This document shows positions 1 through 7,620 of a stretch of 64,000 bases of DNA, in pieces (positions within the stretch are counted from its first letter, which is position 1; the number at the start of each line of letters is the position of its first letter). The notes beneath the pieces were generated by a model that did not search any database, was not told the origin of the DNA, and was given only the letters and a program-made list of their open reading frames with translations. The stretch is from NCBI RefSeq assembly GCF_006439335.1, contig NZ_SAWY01000041.1, positions 254,775 through 318,774 of the forward strand, read 5' to 3'. This stretch comes from Litorilituus lipolyticus. GTDB lineage: Bacteria > Pseudomonadota > Gammaproteobacteria > Enterobacterales > Alteromonadaceae. Both the position numbers and the translations under genes were made by a program.

Positions 1-325
1 GTCTTGCCAAATCATCTGCAATATTACCTCCATTATCTATAACGTTATATTCATCTGAGACTAAAATGCCAAGATTGAGGGAAAAATAAAAGTCATCGTC
101 ACTTTTATACTCAGTAAGTAAAGCAGGGTTACTAAGGGCATTAGTAAAGTCTAGGGTAATGCCAGTAAATCCTTGTCCGGCTCTTTTGGCATTAAAACTT
201 TCTGCTTCACTTGGCAGGGAATAAGAAAGACAAAATACAGTCAAGGAAGCACAGCTTAAGTAGTGAAATAGATTTGCTAGCTTTTTTAGTTTTGATTGCT
301 TTGGAGCAGGCGATGAAGTAGTCAT
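1..325 (-). CDS. TraF-like outer-membrane protein, N-terminal part (cut by window edge)
   Basis: Reading the minus strand from an ATG at 325 gives an open frame of 108 codons that runs off the left edge. It begins with a basic segment and a hydrophobic stretch ending near SLPSEAES, a plausible signal peptide. The mature start (FNAKRAGQGFTGIT, then NALSNPALL) resembles the opening of the TraF_2 family of predicted outer-membrane beta-barrels, in which a phrase like RSAGMGGTG precedes YNPALLA. These proteins are often named conjugal transfer TraF but are common on chromosomes. No other transfer gene is visible. The family call rests on about 70 mature residues, so it is moderate. Confidence 0.55.
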   Translation of the reverse strand, partial: MTTSSPAPKQSKLKKLANLFHYLSCASLTVFCLSYSLPSEAESFNAKRAGQGFTGITLDFTNALSNPALLTEYKSDDDFYFSLNLGILVSDEYNVIDNGGNIADDLAR

Positions 326-445
326 AAGTTACCAATAAATAATGAAAAAACAGAAATAAAATAGGTAATCAACTTTAAGATTAGACTTTACTATTGGCTT
401 TAGTCAATGAATATTCGTGAAATAATATTGATGATAGAAAGTGTG

Positions 446-460
446 TGTTATATTATAACA
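446..460. promoter_or_regulatory. Zur-type operator
   Basis: A perfect 7-1-7 palindrome (TGTTATA T TATAACA) matches the core of the gammaproteobacterial Zur box (GTTATANTATAAC). It overlaps a possible promoter: TTGATG at 428-433, 17 bp, TATTAT at 451-456. It lies upstream of a zinc-type TonB receptor with His-rich loops, which is the expected target of Zur. Repression in zinc-replete cells is inferred. Confidence 0.75.
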
Positions 461-466
461 AAAGTT

Positions 467-784
467 ATGATGTGTTCTATTAAGAAAAACTCGACCATAC
501 TGTCAAAAAGACAAAGAATAAGCCGTTACATTAGTGCATTTGCACTAGTGTTGTTTTTATGCGCTTTTTTCTCTCATAGTGAACATATCACCTCGCAAAC
601 ATCACAGCTTGAACAACAAGAGTGTTATCTTTGTTCTCAGGGGCTAGATACCGTAAAAGCCAATCATTCAATTAGTTTATTGATTGCTCAGGTGTTTCAA
701 GATGTAGCGATTAATACAGAATTAATGCTCGCGCAGTCCCCTTACTTTGGCCAACCCCTGTTAAGAGCCCCACCACGTTTCTAA
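467..784 (+). CDS. Small membrane-associated protein of unknown function upstream of the zinc receptor
   Basis: About 105 residues with one hydrophobic segment (near ISAFALVLFLCAFF), then a polar region with a CYLC pair and a C-terminal PLLRAPPRF tail. This resembles the small DUF2946-like proteins that precede metal TonB receptors, but I cannot assign a family firmly. The frame also opens at ATG 407, but that start would put the Zur palindrome inside the coding region, so I prefer the tandem ATGs at 467/470. Those lie only a few bases past the operator and lack a clear ribosome site, so the start is unsettled. It sits 79 bases before the receptor gene and is probably cotranscribed with it. 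Confidence 0.55.
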   Translation: MMCSIKKNSTILSKRQRISRYISAFALVLFLCAFFSHSEHITSQTSQLEQQECYLCSQGLDTVKANHSISLLIAQVFQDVAINTELMLAQSPYFGQPLLRAPPRF

Positions 785-863
785 TTGTTTTATCACGAAG
801 AATGTTTAGGTGCTCAGTTTAGCTGAGTTACCGCTTTGCTATATAAAATTTTTGGAAATTAAG

Positions 864-3398
864 ATGTTTAAAAAAAGAATTGCTCAAACGAATGGTTTGA
901 GTGAAAGTCCTGCTATTAAAAAAAATCCTGCTCACTCATTAAAAACGACTAAATCTGCTTTAGCTTCAGCAATCACAGCTATGCCATTATTTTGGTGTAG
1001 CCAGGTATTATCTGCTGAGATATCAGGCCAAATTGTTGATAAACAAGGCAACGCTATCGCCAATGCACAAGTGAGCTTAAAAGGGTTAGATAAAAAGCAA
1101 ACCACCAGCCAAAATGGCTTTTTTGTTTTTAATGATATTGCCGAAGGCACTTTTGAATTACATACCAGTGCTAAAAACTACAGTCATGATTCTGTAATGG
1201 TAAAAGTAGGGCAAAGCAATATTACAAATTTAAGCATATCTCTATTACCTTCTGTCATTGAAGTTATAGATGTGCAAGGCAGTGTTTTACATGCATCAGC
1301 TATTGAATCAGCATTACCTGTCAATGTAATAGGTGGTGATGAGCTTAAGATGAAACAAGCGTCGACTTTGGGCGAAACATTGAAAAACGAAGTAGGCGTT
1401 CACTCGAGTTACTATGGACCTGTGGCAAGCTCGCCAATTATCCGAGGCTTAGACGGGCCAAGAGTCTTAATTACACAAAATGGCTTGGATGCTGGTGATG
1501 CTTCTAGGCTTGGGGCTGATCATGCAGTTGCCACAGAAACCAGTACAGCACAACAAGTTGAGGTTTTGCGCGGACCAGCAACACTCTTTTATGGCAGTGG
1601 TGCGATTGGTGGTGTCGTCAATGTTGTTGATAACCGTGTGCCAACAAGTAATGAATCTATAGCCGATTGGTTATTACAATATAATGATGTATCAAATGAG
1701 CAGCAAGCAGCAGTGAACTTACAAACCGGCTTTGATAACTGGGCTTTTCATGCCGATGCTTTCTGGCGTGAATCTAAAGATTATAAGCTCGCAGGTGAAG
1801 CCGAGCTTGATGATCATGATGAAGAACATGAAGGCCATGATGATGAGCATGAAGAAGAGCACAGTGATAGGTTAGCAAATAGTGCCTCAAAATCTGATGG
1901 TTTTACTTTAGGTAGTAGTTATTTATTTGACCAAGGCTTTGTTGGTTTTTCATATGGCAATATGACCCGTGAATATGGCATACCAGGCCATACGCACGGA
2001 GCGCATGAGGAAGAACATGAAGAACATGAGGAAGAGCACGAAGAGCATGAAGAAGAGCATGGTGTTTATGCAAAAATGAAACAAGACCGGCTGCAAATGC
2101 TCAGTGAGTTGAAGTTTGAAAAAACTTTTATTTCAAAATTAGCAACTAAGCTGGCCTATACCGACTATAGTCATGAGGAAATTGATGATGGTCAAGTAGG
2201 AACTCGTTTTGATAATGAAACATTTGAAGCGCGTGCTGATATCTATCATAAAGCCATTAATGATTGGCAAGGTGCTTGGACATTGCACTATAAACAGAGT
2301 GATTTTTCTGCAGAAGGAGAAGAGGCGTTTACACCGGCAAGTCTAACAAAAAATATTGCTGCTGCTTGGTTAGAAGAGAAACATGTTGGGGATGTCCTAG
2401 TGCAGTTGGGTGCACGAATAGAATATGTTGATATTGATGTAAATAATTATGAATTTGAACATGGACATGAAGAAGAGCATGGACATGAAGAAGAACACGG
2501 TCATGAAGAGAGTGTTATTTCGTTATCTAATCAATCATTTACTCCTTTAAGTGTTTCCTTAGGTTTAGTTTGGGATTATCAACCAGGCTATAATATTGGC
2601 GCATCTGCTGCCGTTTCTCAAAGGGCTCCGAGTGCTGGCGAACTGTTTGCTTTTGGACCACATATCGGTGCAAATACCTATGAAGTAGGTGCAATGTTTG
2701 TGGTAGAGCAAGAAGGTGAAGAGCTGCATGTTGAGTTATCTGAACAAAAGCCTAGCGTTGAAACATCCTACAATTTAGATCTTACTTGGCGAAAATTCTC
2801 TGGTGATTTTGGTTTTGTATTAAGTGCGTTCTATAACCAAATTGAAGACTATTACTATCAACAAGATACCGGCTATGTTTTTCATGACGAACACGAGCAT
2901 AACGACGATGAGCATGGGGAAGAGTTGTCTGGGTTACCTGTAATGCAATATGTACAGGCCGATGCAAAGCTTTATGGTTTTGAAGCAGAAGTGGCTTATC
3001 AAATTTCAGATGAGTTCAAAGTTACTTTCTTGGGTGACTATATTCGAGCGAAATTAACTGATGTGCAAGAAGGTGAGAGTGATAACTTACCGAGAATTCC
3101 ACCTTTACGGTTAGCAAGTATGCTCAATTATCAAGGCGAACAATTTGATGGTGAATTCAGTGTAAGCCATTACTTTAAACAAGATAACCTTGCCCAGTTA
3201 GAAAGTTCAACAGATGAATATACCATGGTTGACGCTCATCTTAATTACTATATTGATGGGATAGGCGATGACTTAGTGCTTTATATTAAAGGCCAAAACT
3301 TATTGAATGAAAATGCAAGAGTACACTCTTCATTTTTAAAAGATGTTGCGCCATTACCAGCAAGAAGCTTTAGTGTAGGTATTCGTGGTAGTTTTTAA
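864..3398 (+). CDS. ZnuD-like TonB-dependent zinc receptor
   Basis: An 844-residue outer-membrane receptor. After a long signal region ending near VLSAEISG it has a carboxypeptidase-regulatory-like domain (about 50-130), a plug (ALPVNVIGG, LRGPATLFYGSGAIGGVVN) and a beta-barrel ending in aromatic FSVGIRGSF. Four loops are packed with His, Glu and Asp (for example HEEEHEEHEEEH), typical of ZnuD zinc receptors that capture Zn2+ for TonB-driven uptake. ATG 864 is preferred over the upstream frame start at 810 because TGGAA lies just before it and the protein then begins MFKKRIAQ, a normal receptor N-terminus. The Zur-type palindrome upstream supports zinc control. Zinc is inferred; nickel or copper cannot be excluded. 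Confidence 0.82.
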   Translation: MFKKRIAQTNGLSESPAIKKNPAHSLKTTKSALASAITAMPLFWCSQVLSAEISGQIVDKQGNAIANAQVSLKGLDKKQTTSQNGFFVFNDIAEGTFELHTSAKNYSHDSVMVKVGQSNITNLSISLLPSVIEVIDVQGSVLHASAIESALPVNVIGGDELKMKQASTLGETLKNEVGVHSSYYGPVASSPIIRGLDGPRVLITQNGLDAGDASRLGADHAVATETSTAQQVEVLRGPATLFYGSGAIGGVVNVVDNRVPTSNESIADWLLQYNDVSNEQQAAVNLQTGFDNWAFHADAFWRESKDYKLAGEAELDDHDEEHEGHDDEHEEEHSDRLANSASKSDGFTLGSSYLFDQGFVGFSYGNMTREYGIPGHTHGAHEEEHEEHEEEHEEHEEEHGVYAKMKQDRLQMLSELKFEKTFISKLATKLAYTDYSHEEIDDGQVGTRFDNETFEARADIYHKAINDWQGAWTLHYKQSDFSAEGEEAFTPASLTKNIAAAWLEEKHVGDVLVQLGARIEYVDIDVNNYEFEHGHEEEHGHEEEHGHEESVISLSNQSFTPLSVSLGLVWDYQPGYNIGASAAVSQRAPSAGELFAFGPHIGANTYEVGAMFVVEQEGEELHVELSEQKPSVETSYNLDLTWRKFSGDFGFVLSAFYNQIEDYYYQQDTGYVFHDEHEHNDDEHGEELSGLPVMQYVQADAKLYGFEAEVAYQISDEFKVTFLGDYIRAKLTDVQEGESDNLPRIPPLRLASMLNYQGEQFDGEFSVSHYFKQDNLAQLESSTDEYTMVDAHLNYYIDGIGDDLVLYIKGQNLLNENARVHSSFLKDVAPLPARSFSVGIRGSF
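1990..2060 (+). repeat. In-frame His/Glu repeat in receptor loop
   Basis: Tandem in-frame copies of GAGGAAGAGCAY-type units encode repeated EEH/EEEH blocks in an extracellular loop of the zinc receptor. Such short repeats can change copy number by slippage; a metal-capture role is inferred from composition. Confidence 0.7.
2458..2512 (+). repeat. Second in-frame His/Glu repeat in receptor loop
   Basis: Three near-identical 18-base units encode GHEEEH-type blocks in another loop of the same receptor. Two shorter His/Asp-rich loops lie at about 1809-1868 and 2882-2921. Confidence 0.7.
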
Positions 3399-3424
3399 CA
3401 TCTGCACGGCACGAATATAACAAT

Positions 3425-3461
3425 GCCGATAAAATCTGGTGTATATCTGGATTTTATCGGC
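3425..3461. terminator. Hairpin between convergent genes
   Basis: A perfect 12-bp inverted repeat (GCCGATAAAATC / GATTTTATCGGC) with a 13-base loop lies between the ends of the zinc receptor gene and the minus-strand binding-protein gene. No long T run follows on either strand, so it is a candidate bidirectional terminator or processing stem rather than a textbook intrinsic terminator. Confidence 0.5.
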
Positions 3462-3490
3462 TAAAAAGCTCGACATTTGCTCGATACTAA

Positions 3491-4612
3491 CTAATGACAG
3501 CTGTGATTAGATTGTTTACTTAATTGCACGATCAGATCATTAATCGAAAAATTATAGTCTTTCTGTTGGGTGAATGTTCTACTAAAGCAATAAAAGTTTA
3601 AGTGAGAAAAATTGTTTTGATAGGTGATTTCTTCCATTGAATTTAAGTTGTTTATATTAATAAGGCTAAATTCAGTACTGGGTGATTGAACGCCAGGATG
3701 AAAAACAACTTTATTGTGAAAGTGATCATAAACTTTAACTAATAGCCAGGCAGCACTGAAAATATGTCCTCCTGCTGAGGCTGTTAATTGTTCTTGTTTT
3801 ATTTCTCTAAAAGCCCTTCGTTCCCAATCAAACCCACCGATAAAAATGTCTTTATTGGGTTTTAATCCGAGCTCTTTTGCACCTTCAATAGCCGCAACGG
3901 CCATATGATCTGAAGCTGCCAGTACAATATCAATACCTTTGTGCCTTTGATATAAGCTTTTGAAGTGAGATTTAGCTTTAGCGTAGTCCCATTGGGCGAC
4001 GATATCTTGGACTATAATCGTTTGCTCGTCGCTATTTATTTTATGAGTGAGTCCTGCTGATTTTTCTAATGATTGAGAAGCAAAGTCACCGTTTATTGAT
4101 AAGGCTTTTATTAATGTGTTTTTAGGTTTTGATTGCTTTGATCGAGAAATTAAATAATCCATTAATAAATAAGCACCTTGAAAGTGGTTATCATAGTGCT
4201 CGCCAAGCCAATATTTAAATTCTTCTTGAGGGTAAGCTATTTTTTCTTGATGGATACTATTGTCGTTATAAGAAAAATTAGACAAAGTGACAAAGGGAAT
4301 TTTCGCTTGCTCTAATAAGGTAAAATTTTTAAAGGCGCTTCGTTGATGCGCCATAAAAATTAACAAGTCAGGCTTGTTTTCAGCGTTAACTATTTTTTCA
4401 ATTATCTTATCTTGCAGTAATCGATGCCCTTTGCCTTGAATAAAAGTTAGGTTTATATCGAGATCTTGTGCGGCAGCATGGGCAATGTCATGTACATTCT
4501 GCCAAAAGGGAGTATATCTATTAGTATCCGCAATATAAGTGACATTAATTGCGCATACTTTATAGGATGTGATACTTAATAGTATCAGGGTTAAAACTAC
4601 TTTTACGTTCAT
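3491..4612 (-). CDS. Orphan periplasmic substrate-binding protein (RbsB/LacI-like type)
   Basis: A 373-residue secreted protein with a signal peptide (MNVKVVLTLILLSITSYKVCA) and the two-lobed periplasmic binding fold of ribose/galactose-type proteins. It shows an opening strand with YTPFWQNV, a PDLLIFMAHQ segment, a hinge-side IVLAASDHMAVAAIEGAKELG block typical of Peripla_BP_1/4, and IFIGGFDW. No permease or ATPase gene is adjacent. Its start lies one base after the stop of the upstream CvfB-like gene, suggesting translational coupling. Like LuxP, it could serve a sensor rather than a transporter; ligand unknown. Confidence 0.72.
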   Translation of the reverse strand: MNVKVVLTLILLSITSYKVCAINVTYIADTNRYTPFWQNVHDIAHAAAQDLDINLTFIQGKGHRLLQDKIIEKIVNAENKPDLLIFMAHQRSAFKNFTLLEQAKIPFVTLSNFSYNDNSIHQEKIAYPQEEFKYWLGEHYDNHFQGAYLLMDYLISRSKQSKPKNTLIKALSINGDFASQSLEKSAGLTHKINSDEQTIIVQDIVAQWDYAKAKSHFKSLYQRHKGIDIVLAASDHMAVAAIEGAKELGLKPNKDIFIGGFDWERRAFREIKQEQLTASAGGHIFSAAWLLVKVYDHFHNKVVFHPGVQSPSTEFSLININNLNSMEEITYQNNFSHLNFYCFSRTFTQQKDYNFSINDLIVQLSKQSNHSCH

Positions 4613-4613
4613 A

Positions 4614-5468
4614 CTACAATAATTTTATACCGTTCTTCTCTATAGAGATTTTTCCTTTCTTTAGTAAATTGCCAACCGTAGCTTTAAACGTTTTTTTGCT
4701 GACATCCAAAGTTCTTTTAATTAATTCTGGGTTACTCTTATCATTCAAAGAGGTGAAACCATCATTGTCTTGTAAAAAGGCAATAAACTTATCGGCAAAA
4801 TCAATAACTTTTCCTTTTCCGCCACGGGTTAAGATTAAATCAAGGCGTCCATCATCACGTACTTTCTTTATATAGCCCGTAATTTTTCGACCTGCGCGAA
4901 GCGGTTGGAAAATTTCATTGTCATATAAAAGTCCCCAATGTAAATCATTAACAATCGCTTTAAAGCCAAGATCGGTTTTATTAGCAATAGTTAAAGAGAC
5001 TTGCTCACCATCATTATATTCTGCAGGCCAAATATCAATGAATTTATCAAGCTTACTCGAAGCAGCAATGCGCTCTGTTCGTTGATCGAGAAATACGCGT
5101 ACTAAATAATACTTACCAACTTCCATTTTAGTATGCTGCTGGTTGTATGGAACCAATAAATCTTTTGGCAGACCCCAATCTAAAAAGGCACCCATTTTAT
5201 TTACTTGAACAACTTTTAATGAAGCAAACTCACCTACTTGCGCTAGTGGCTTTTGACTCGTAGCAATAAGCCTGTCGGCCGAATCTAAATAAATAAAAAC
5301 AGTCACCAAACTGTCGATTTGACAATCATCAGGAAGGAAGCGATTAGGCAATAAAATTTCGCCTAACTCACCAGCGTCCAAAAAAGCACCGTTATCAGTT
5401 ATGGCAATAACTTTTAAGGTGTTGAATTTGCCTATTTCAGCTGGGTTTGTGGTGGTGTCTTGAGTCAT
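4614..5468 (-). CDS. CvfB-like S1 RNA-binding protein
   Basis: A 284-residue cytoplasmic protein built of repeated S1-like OB-fold modules (FNTLKVIAITDNGAFLDAG near 15, FASLKVVQVNKMGAFLDWG near 85, then a third near 155-220) followed by a winged-helix C-terminus (LNDKSNPELIKRTLDVSKKTFKATVGNLLKKGKI region). This matches the CvfB/YitL family of RNA-binding regulators in order and length. The exact target in this organism is not shown. It is the first gene of a two-gene minus-strand unit with the orphan binding protein; whether the pairing is functional is unclear. Confidence 0.85.
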   Translation of the reverse strand: MTQDTTTNPAEIGKFNTLKVIAITDNGAFLDAGELGEILLPNRFLPDDCQIDSLVTVFIYLDSADRLIATSQKPLAQVGEFASLKVVQVNKMGAFLDWGLPKDLLVPYNQQHTKMEVGKYYLVRVFLDQRTERIAASSKLDKFIDIWPAEYNDGEQVSLTIANKTDLGFKAIVNDLHWGLLYDNEIFQPLRAGRKITGYIKKVRDDGRLDLILTRGGKGKVIDFADKFIAFLQDNDGFTSLNDKSNPELIKRTLDVSKKTFKATVGNLLKKGKISIEKNGIKLL

Positions 5469-5573
5469 TACATTGCCAATAAAAAAATCGATGGGCTATT
5501 GTATCGTAATATCTAGCATAGATCGAAAGGCAAATGAGTAAAGTCAGATTAATTGTTTAAAAGCACTCTTTTG

Positions 5574-6023
5574 TTATTGCTGAATGCTTTGAGCTTGGAT
5601 TTTTGTTGCGATATATTCACTATGCCTTAAATGCAATAAATCAGCGATACGCCTGATAATATGCTCTTCGATACTGGCTAACTCCCCATCGGCATAGGCA
5701 ATTTGCCAAAGTAAACTGACAATGTGAATTCTCTCATCGAGTGATAAGTGTTGATTTAATTGACTTGTAAACTGAAAAAAATCGTTGGCATTCTCACTTA
5801 GCTGAATAGCTTGTTCAATAATATCTGTCACCTCAGTATCTGAGAGCGAAAATTGATTTTGTAGTAAGTGAGTGAGTTTCGTTTGTTCTTCAATGGTGTA
5901 GTGGTTATCTGCTCTCATTACTTCACAAAATAAAACGGCGCAAGCTAGCTCAGTAGAAATTATGGTATTACTTTGTTCCTTGTTGTCTAAGCTTGAGAAG
6001 AAATCTTTCAATTGAGCGAACAT
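5574..6023 (-). CDS. TerB-like protein
   Basis: A 149-residue mostly helical cytoplasmic protein. Segments such as ACAVLFCEVMRADNHYTIEE and ASIEEHIIRRIADLLHL match the TerB/DjlA-N helical family (acidic residues after VMRAD and YADGE are characteristic metal-site positions). Chromosomal single TerB proteins are common and do not by themselves confer tellurite resistance; no other ter gene is nearby. It stands alone, with its own upstream region shared with the divergent RND operon. Confidence 0.8.
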   Translation of the reverse strand: MFAQLKDFFSSLDNKEQSNTIISTELACAVLFCEVMRADNHYTIEEQTKLTHLLQNQFSLSDTEVTDIIEQAIQLSENANDFFQFTSQLNQHLSLDERIHIVSLLWQIAYADGELASIEEHIIRRIADLLHLRHSEYIATKIQAQSIQQ

Positions 6024-6406
6024 ACAATAACCCCTAAATGAAAATAATAACCCTTACATTGTATGATTTATCCGAGCTGAAGTCTTATGGAGTTTCGTAA
6101 ACAGATATTTCGTAAATATTGACTAAAAGAGTAATATTTTGGTGAAATATGCCAAGTAATTAAAATAATTAAGTTGATGTTAATCAAGTTATTTCAAAAT
6201 AAGTCAAAAAATATTTTTCTACAACCTGTTGATTTACTTTGATTATATTGTTTTTGTTTTCTTGTTTGGACTATTCTTAGCAGAAATTGGTGCGAATATT
6301 GTAATAGAGCGTTACAACTTTGTTAATGCATGTGACCAGAAACTGGTTAGACTATAAAGCATTACATTACAATAACTGTAAATTTATTAGTATTAGGGAT
6401 TGAAAA
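6024..6406. promoter_or_regulatory. Divergent intergenic region (383 bp), terB-like / RND operon
   Basis: No coding frame was recognised. The stretch is very AT-rich. Toward its right end are a 13-bp palindrome ACCAGAAACTGGT (6335-6347) and a TATAAA element (6353-6358), plausibly the operator and -10 region of the RND operon. An AGGGAT ribosome site precedes the GTG start of the adaptor gene. The regulator is unknown and no regulator gene is adjacent. Confidence 0.4.
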
Positions 6407-7618
6407 GTGGCTCGTAAAAAACAAATTATTATTCCAATTGTCATTTTAGCCGGCGGCGTTTTAGCCATGATAGGTTTTTCTAGTATGAAAAAACCACCCG
6501 AAGAAAAAGCTGAAGTTGATAATACACCGATTGTTGCCGTTGAAAATATTAGTGTTGCCCCGTTAACACTTGAAGTAAGTTCGCACGGTATTGTTAAACC
6601 TAAATATGAGACGCAATTAGTTGCACAAGTTAACGGCCAAATTGTTGAGCTAAGTGATACTTTTGTACGCGGTGGTTTTGTTAAAAAAGACCAATTGTTA
6701 GCGCGTATAGATCCTAGTGACTACCAAGCGGCACTTATTGATGCACAAGCTAATATGGCTTCAGCTAGGGCTGCTCTAGAAAAAGAAGTTGCACAAGGTA
6801 AAGTGGCAGAACGCGAATGGAAACAAATTACAGATACGTCACCAACAGAATTAAGTTTACGTAAACCGCAACTTGCGCAAGAACTTGCACGCGTAAAAGC
6901 AGCTCAAGCTGCAGTGTTAAGAGCTGAGCGTAACTTAGAGCGTACTGAAATTAGAGCGCCGTATGATGCCATGATTGATAGCAGAGATATAGGTTTAGGC
7001 TCTTTTGTTGGTGTAGGCACTAAACTTGGTCATGTCTTAGGAACTGCGATAGCTGAAGTTCGATTGCCTGTGGCTGATAACCAATTACAATTTCTAGTGG
7101 ATCAAGGTAGAGAAGCTAATGTTCAACTTAATGGTAAGTTTGCAGGTCAAGATACCCAATGGCAAGCTCAAATAGCGCGTAGTGAAGGTGTGGTAGATAA
7201 TAAAAGCCGCATGAGTTATTTGGTTGCAGAAATTAATGACCCATATTTATTAGCACAGTCATCCAATGATGTATCACCTCTTCGTTTTGGTAGCTATGTA
7301 AATGCCAATATTATAGGAATTAATGTTGCGTCTGCCGCTTCAATTCCAAGGTATTTAGTTGTTGATGGTAAAGTTGCTATTTTAGATAGTGAGTCAAAAC
7401 TTCATTTCGCAACTATTGATATTGTGCGTCAACAAGGTAGTAACGTAATTATTGGTAATGGTTTGGCAGATGGTGACCAATTAATTATTTCAGCGTTAGA
7501 TTACCCTATTGATGGTATGAAGCTGGCGTTAGCTGGTGAAGAAGAAACACCAGAAACTGAAGAGTTAGAGGCGAAAGAGTCAGAAACTCAAGTTGCGAAT
7601 AATGATTCAGGAGAGTAA
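6407..7618 (+). CDS. RND efflux periplasmic adaptor
   Basis: A 403-residue membrane-fusion protein. A GTG start follows AGGGAT. One N-terminal membrane segment (IIIPIVILAGGVLAMIGF) is followed by the lipoyl half-motifs (GIVKPKYETQLVAQVNGQI; later TEIRAPYDAMI), a helical hairpin between them (about 110-175), and a beta-barrel domain (IAEVRLPVADNQL). It links an inner-membrane RND pump to an outer-membrane TolC-type channel. The C-terminus is acidic (EEETPETEELEAKESE). The pump gene follows two bases later; no outer-membrane factor is in the operon, so a TolC encoded elsewhere is expected. Confidence 0.9.
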   Translation: MARKKQIIIPIVILAGGVLAMIGFSSMKKPPEEKAEVDNTPIVAVENISVAPLTLEVSSHGIVKPKYETQLVAQVNGQIVELSDTFVRGGFVKKDQLLARIDPSDYQAALIDAQANMASARAALEKEVAQGKVAEREWKQITDTSPTELSLRKPQLAQELARVKAAQAAVLRAERNLERTEIRAPYDAMIDSRDIGLGSFVGVGTKLGHVLGTAIAEVRLPVADNQLQFLVDQGREANVQLNGKFAGQDTQWQAQIARSEGVVDNKSRMSYLVAEINDPYLLAQSSNDVSPLRFGSYVNANIIGINVASAASIPRYLVVDGKVAILDSESKLHFATIDIVRQQGSNVIIGNGLADGDQLIISALDYPIDGMKLALAGEEETPETEELEAKESETQVANNDSGE

Positions 7619-7620
7619 AT

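Noticed and set aside
1-325. A conjugative plasmid or transfer island at the left end, suggested by a TraF-like protein
   Set aside because: TraF_2 family barrels are common on marine chromosomes and no other transfer, partition or mobilisation gene is in the window.
1990-2060. The His/Glu repeat as an assembly artefact or a CRISPR-like array
   Set aside because: The units are short, in frame and match the known loop composition of zinc receptors; there are no spacers.
5574-6023. A tellurite-resistance or defence cluster around the TerB-like gene
   Set aside because: Only a single TerB-domain protein is present, without terZACDEF or other defence genes.
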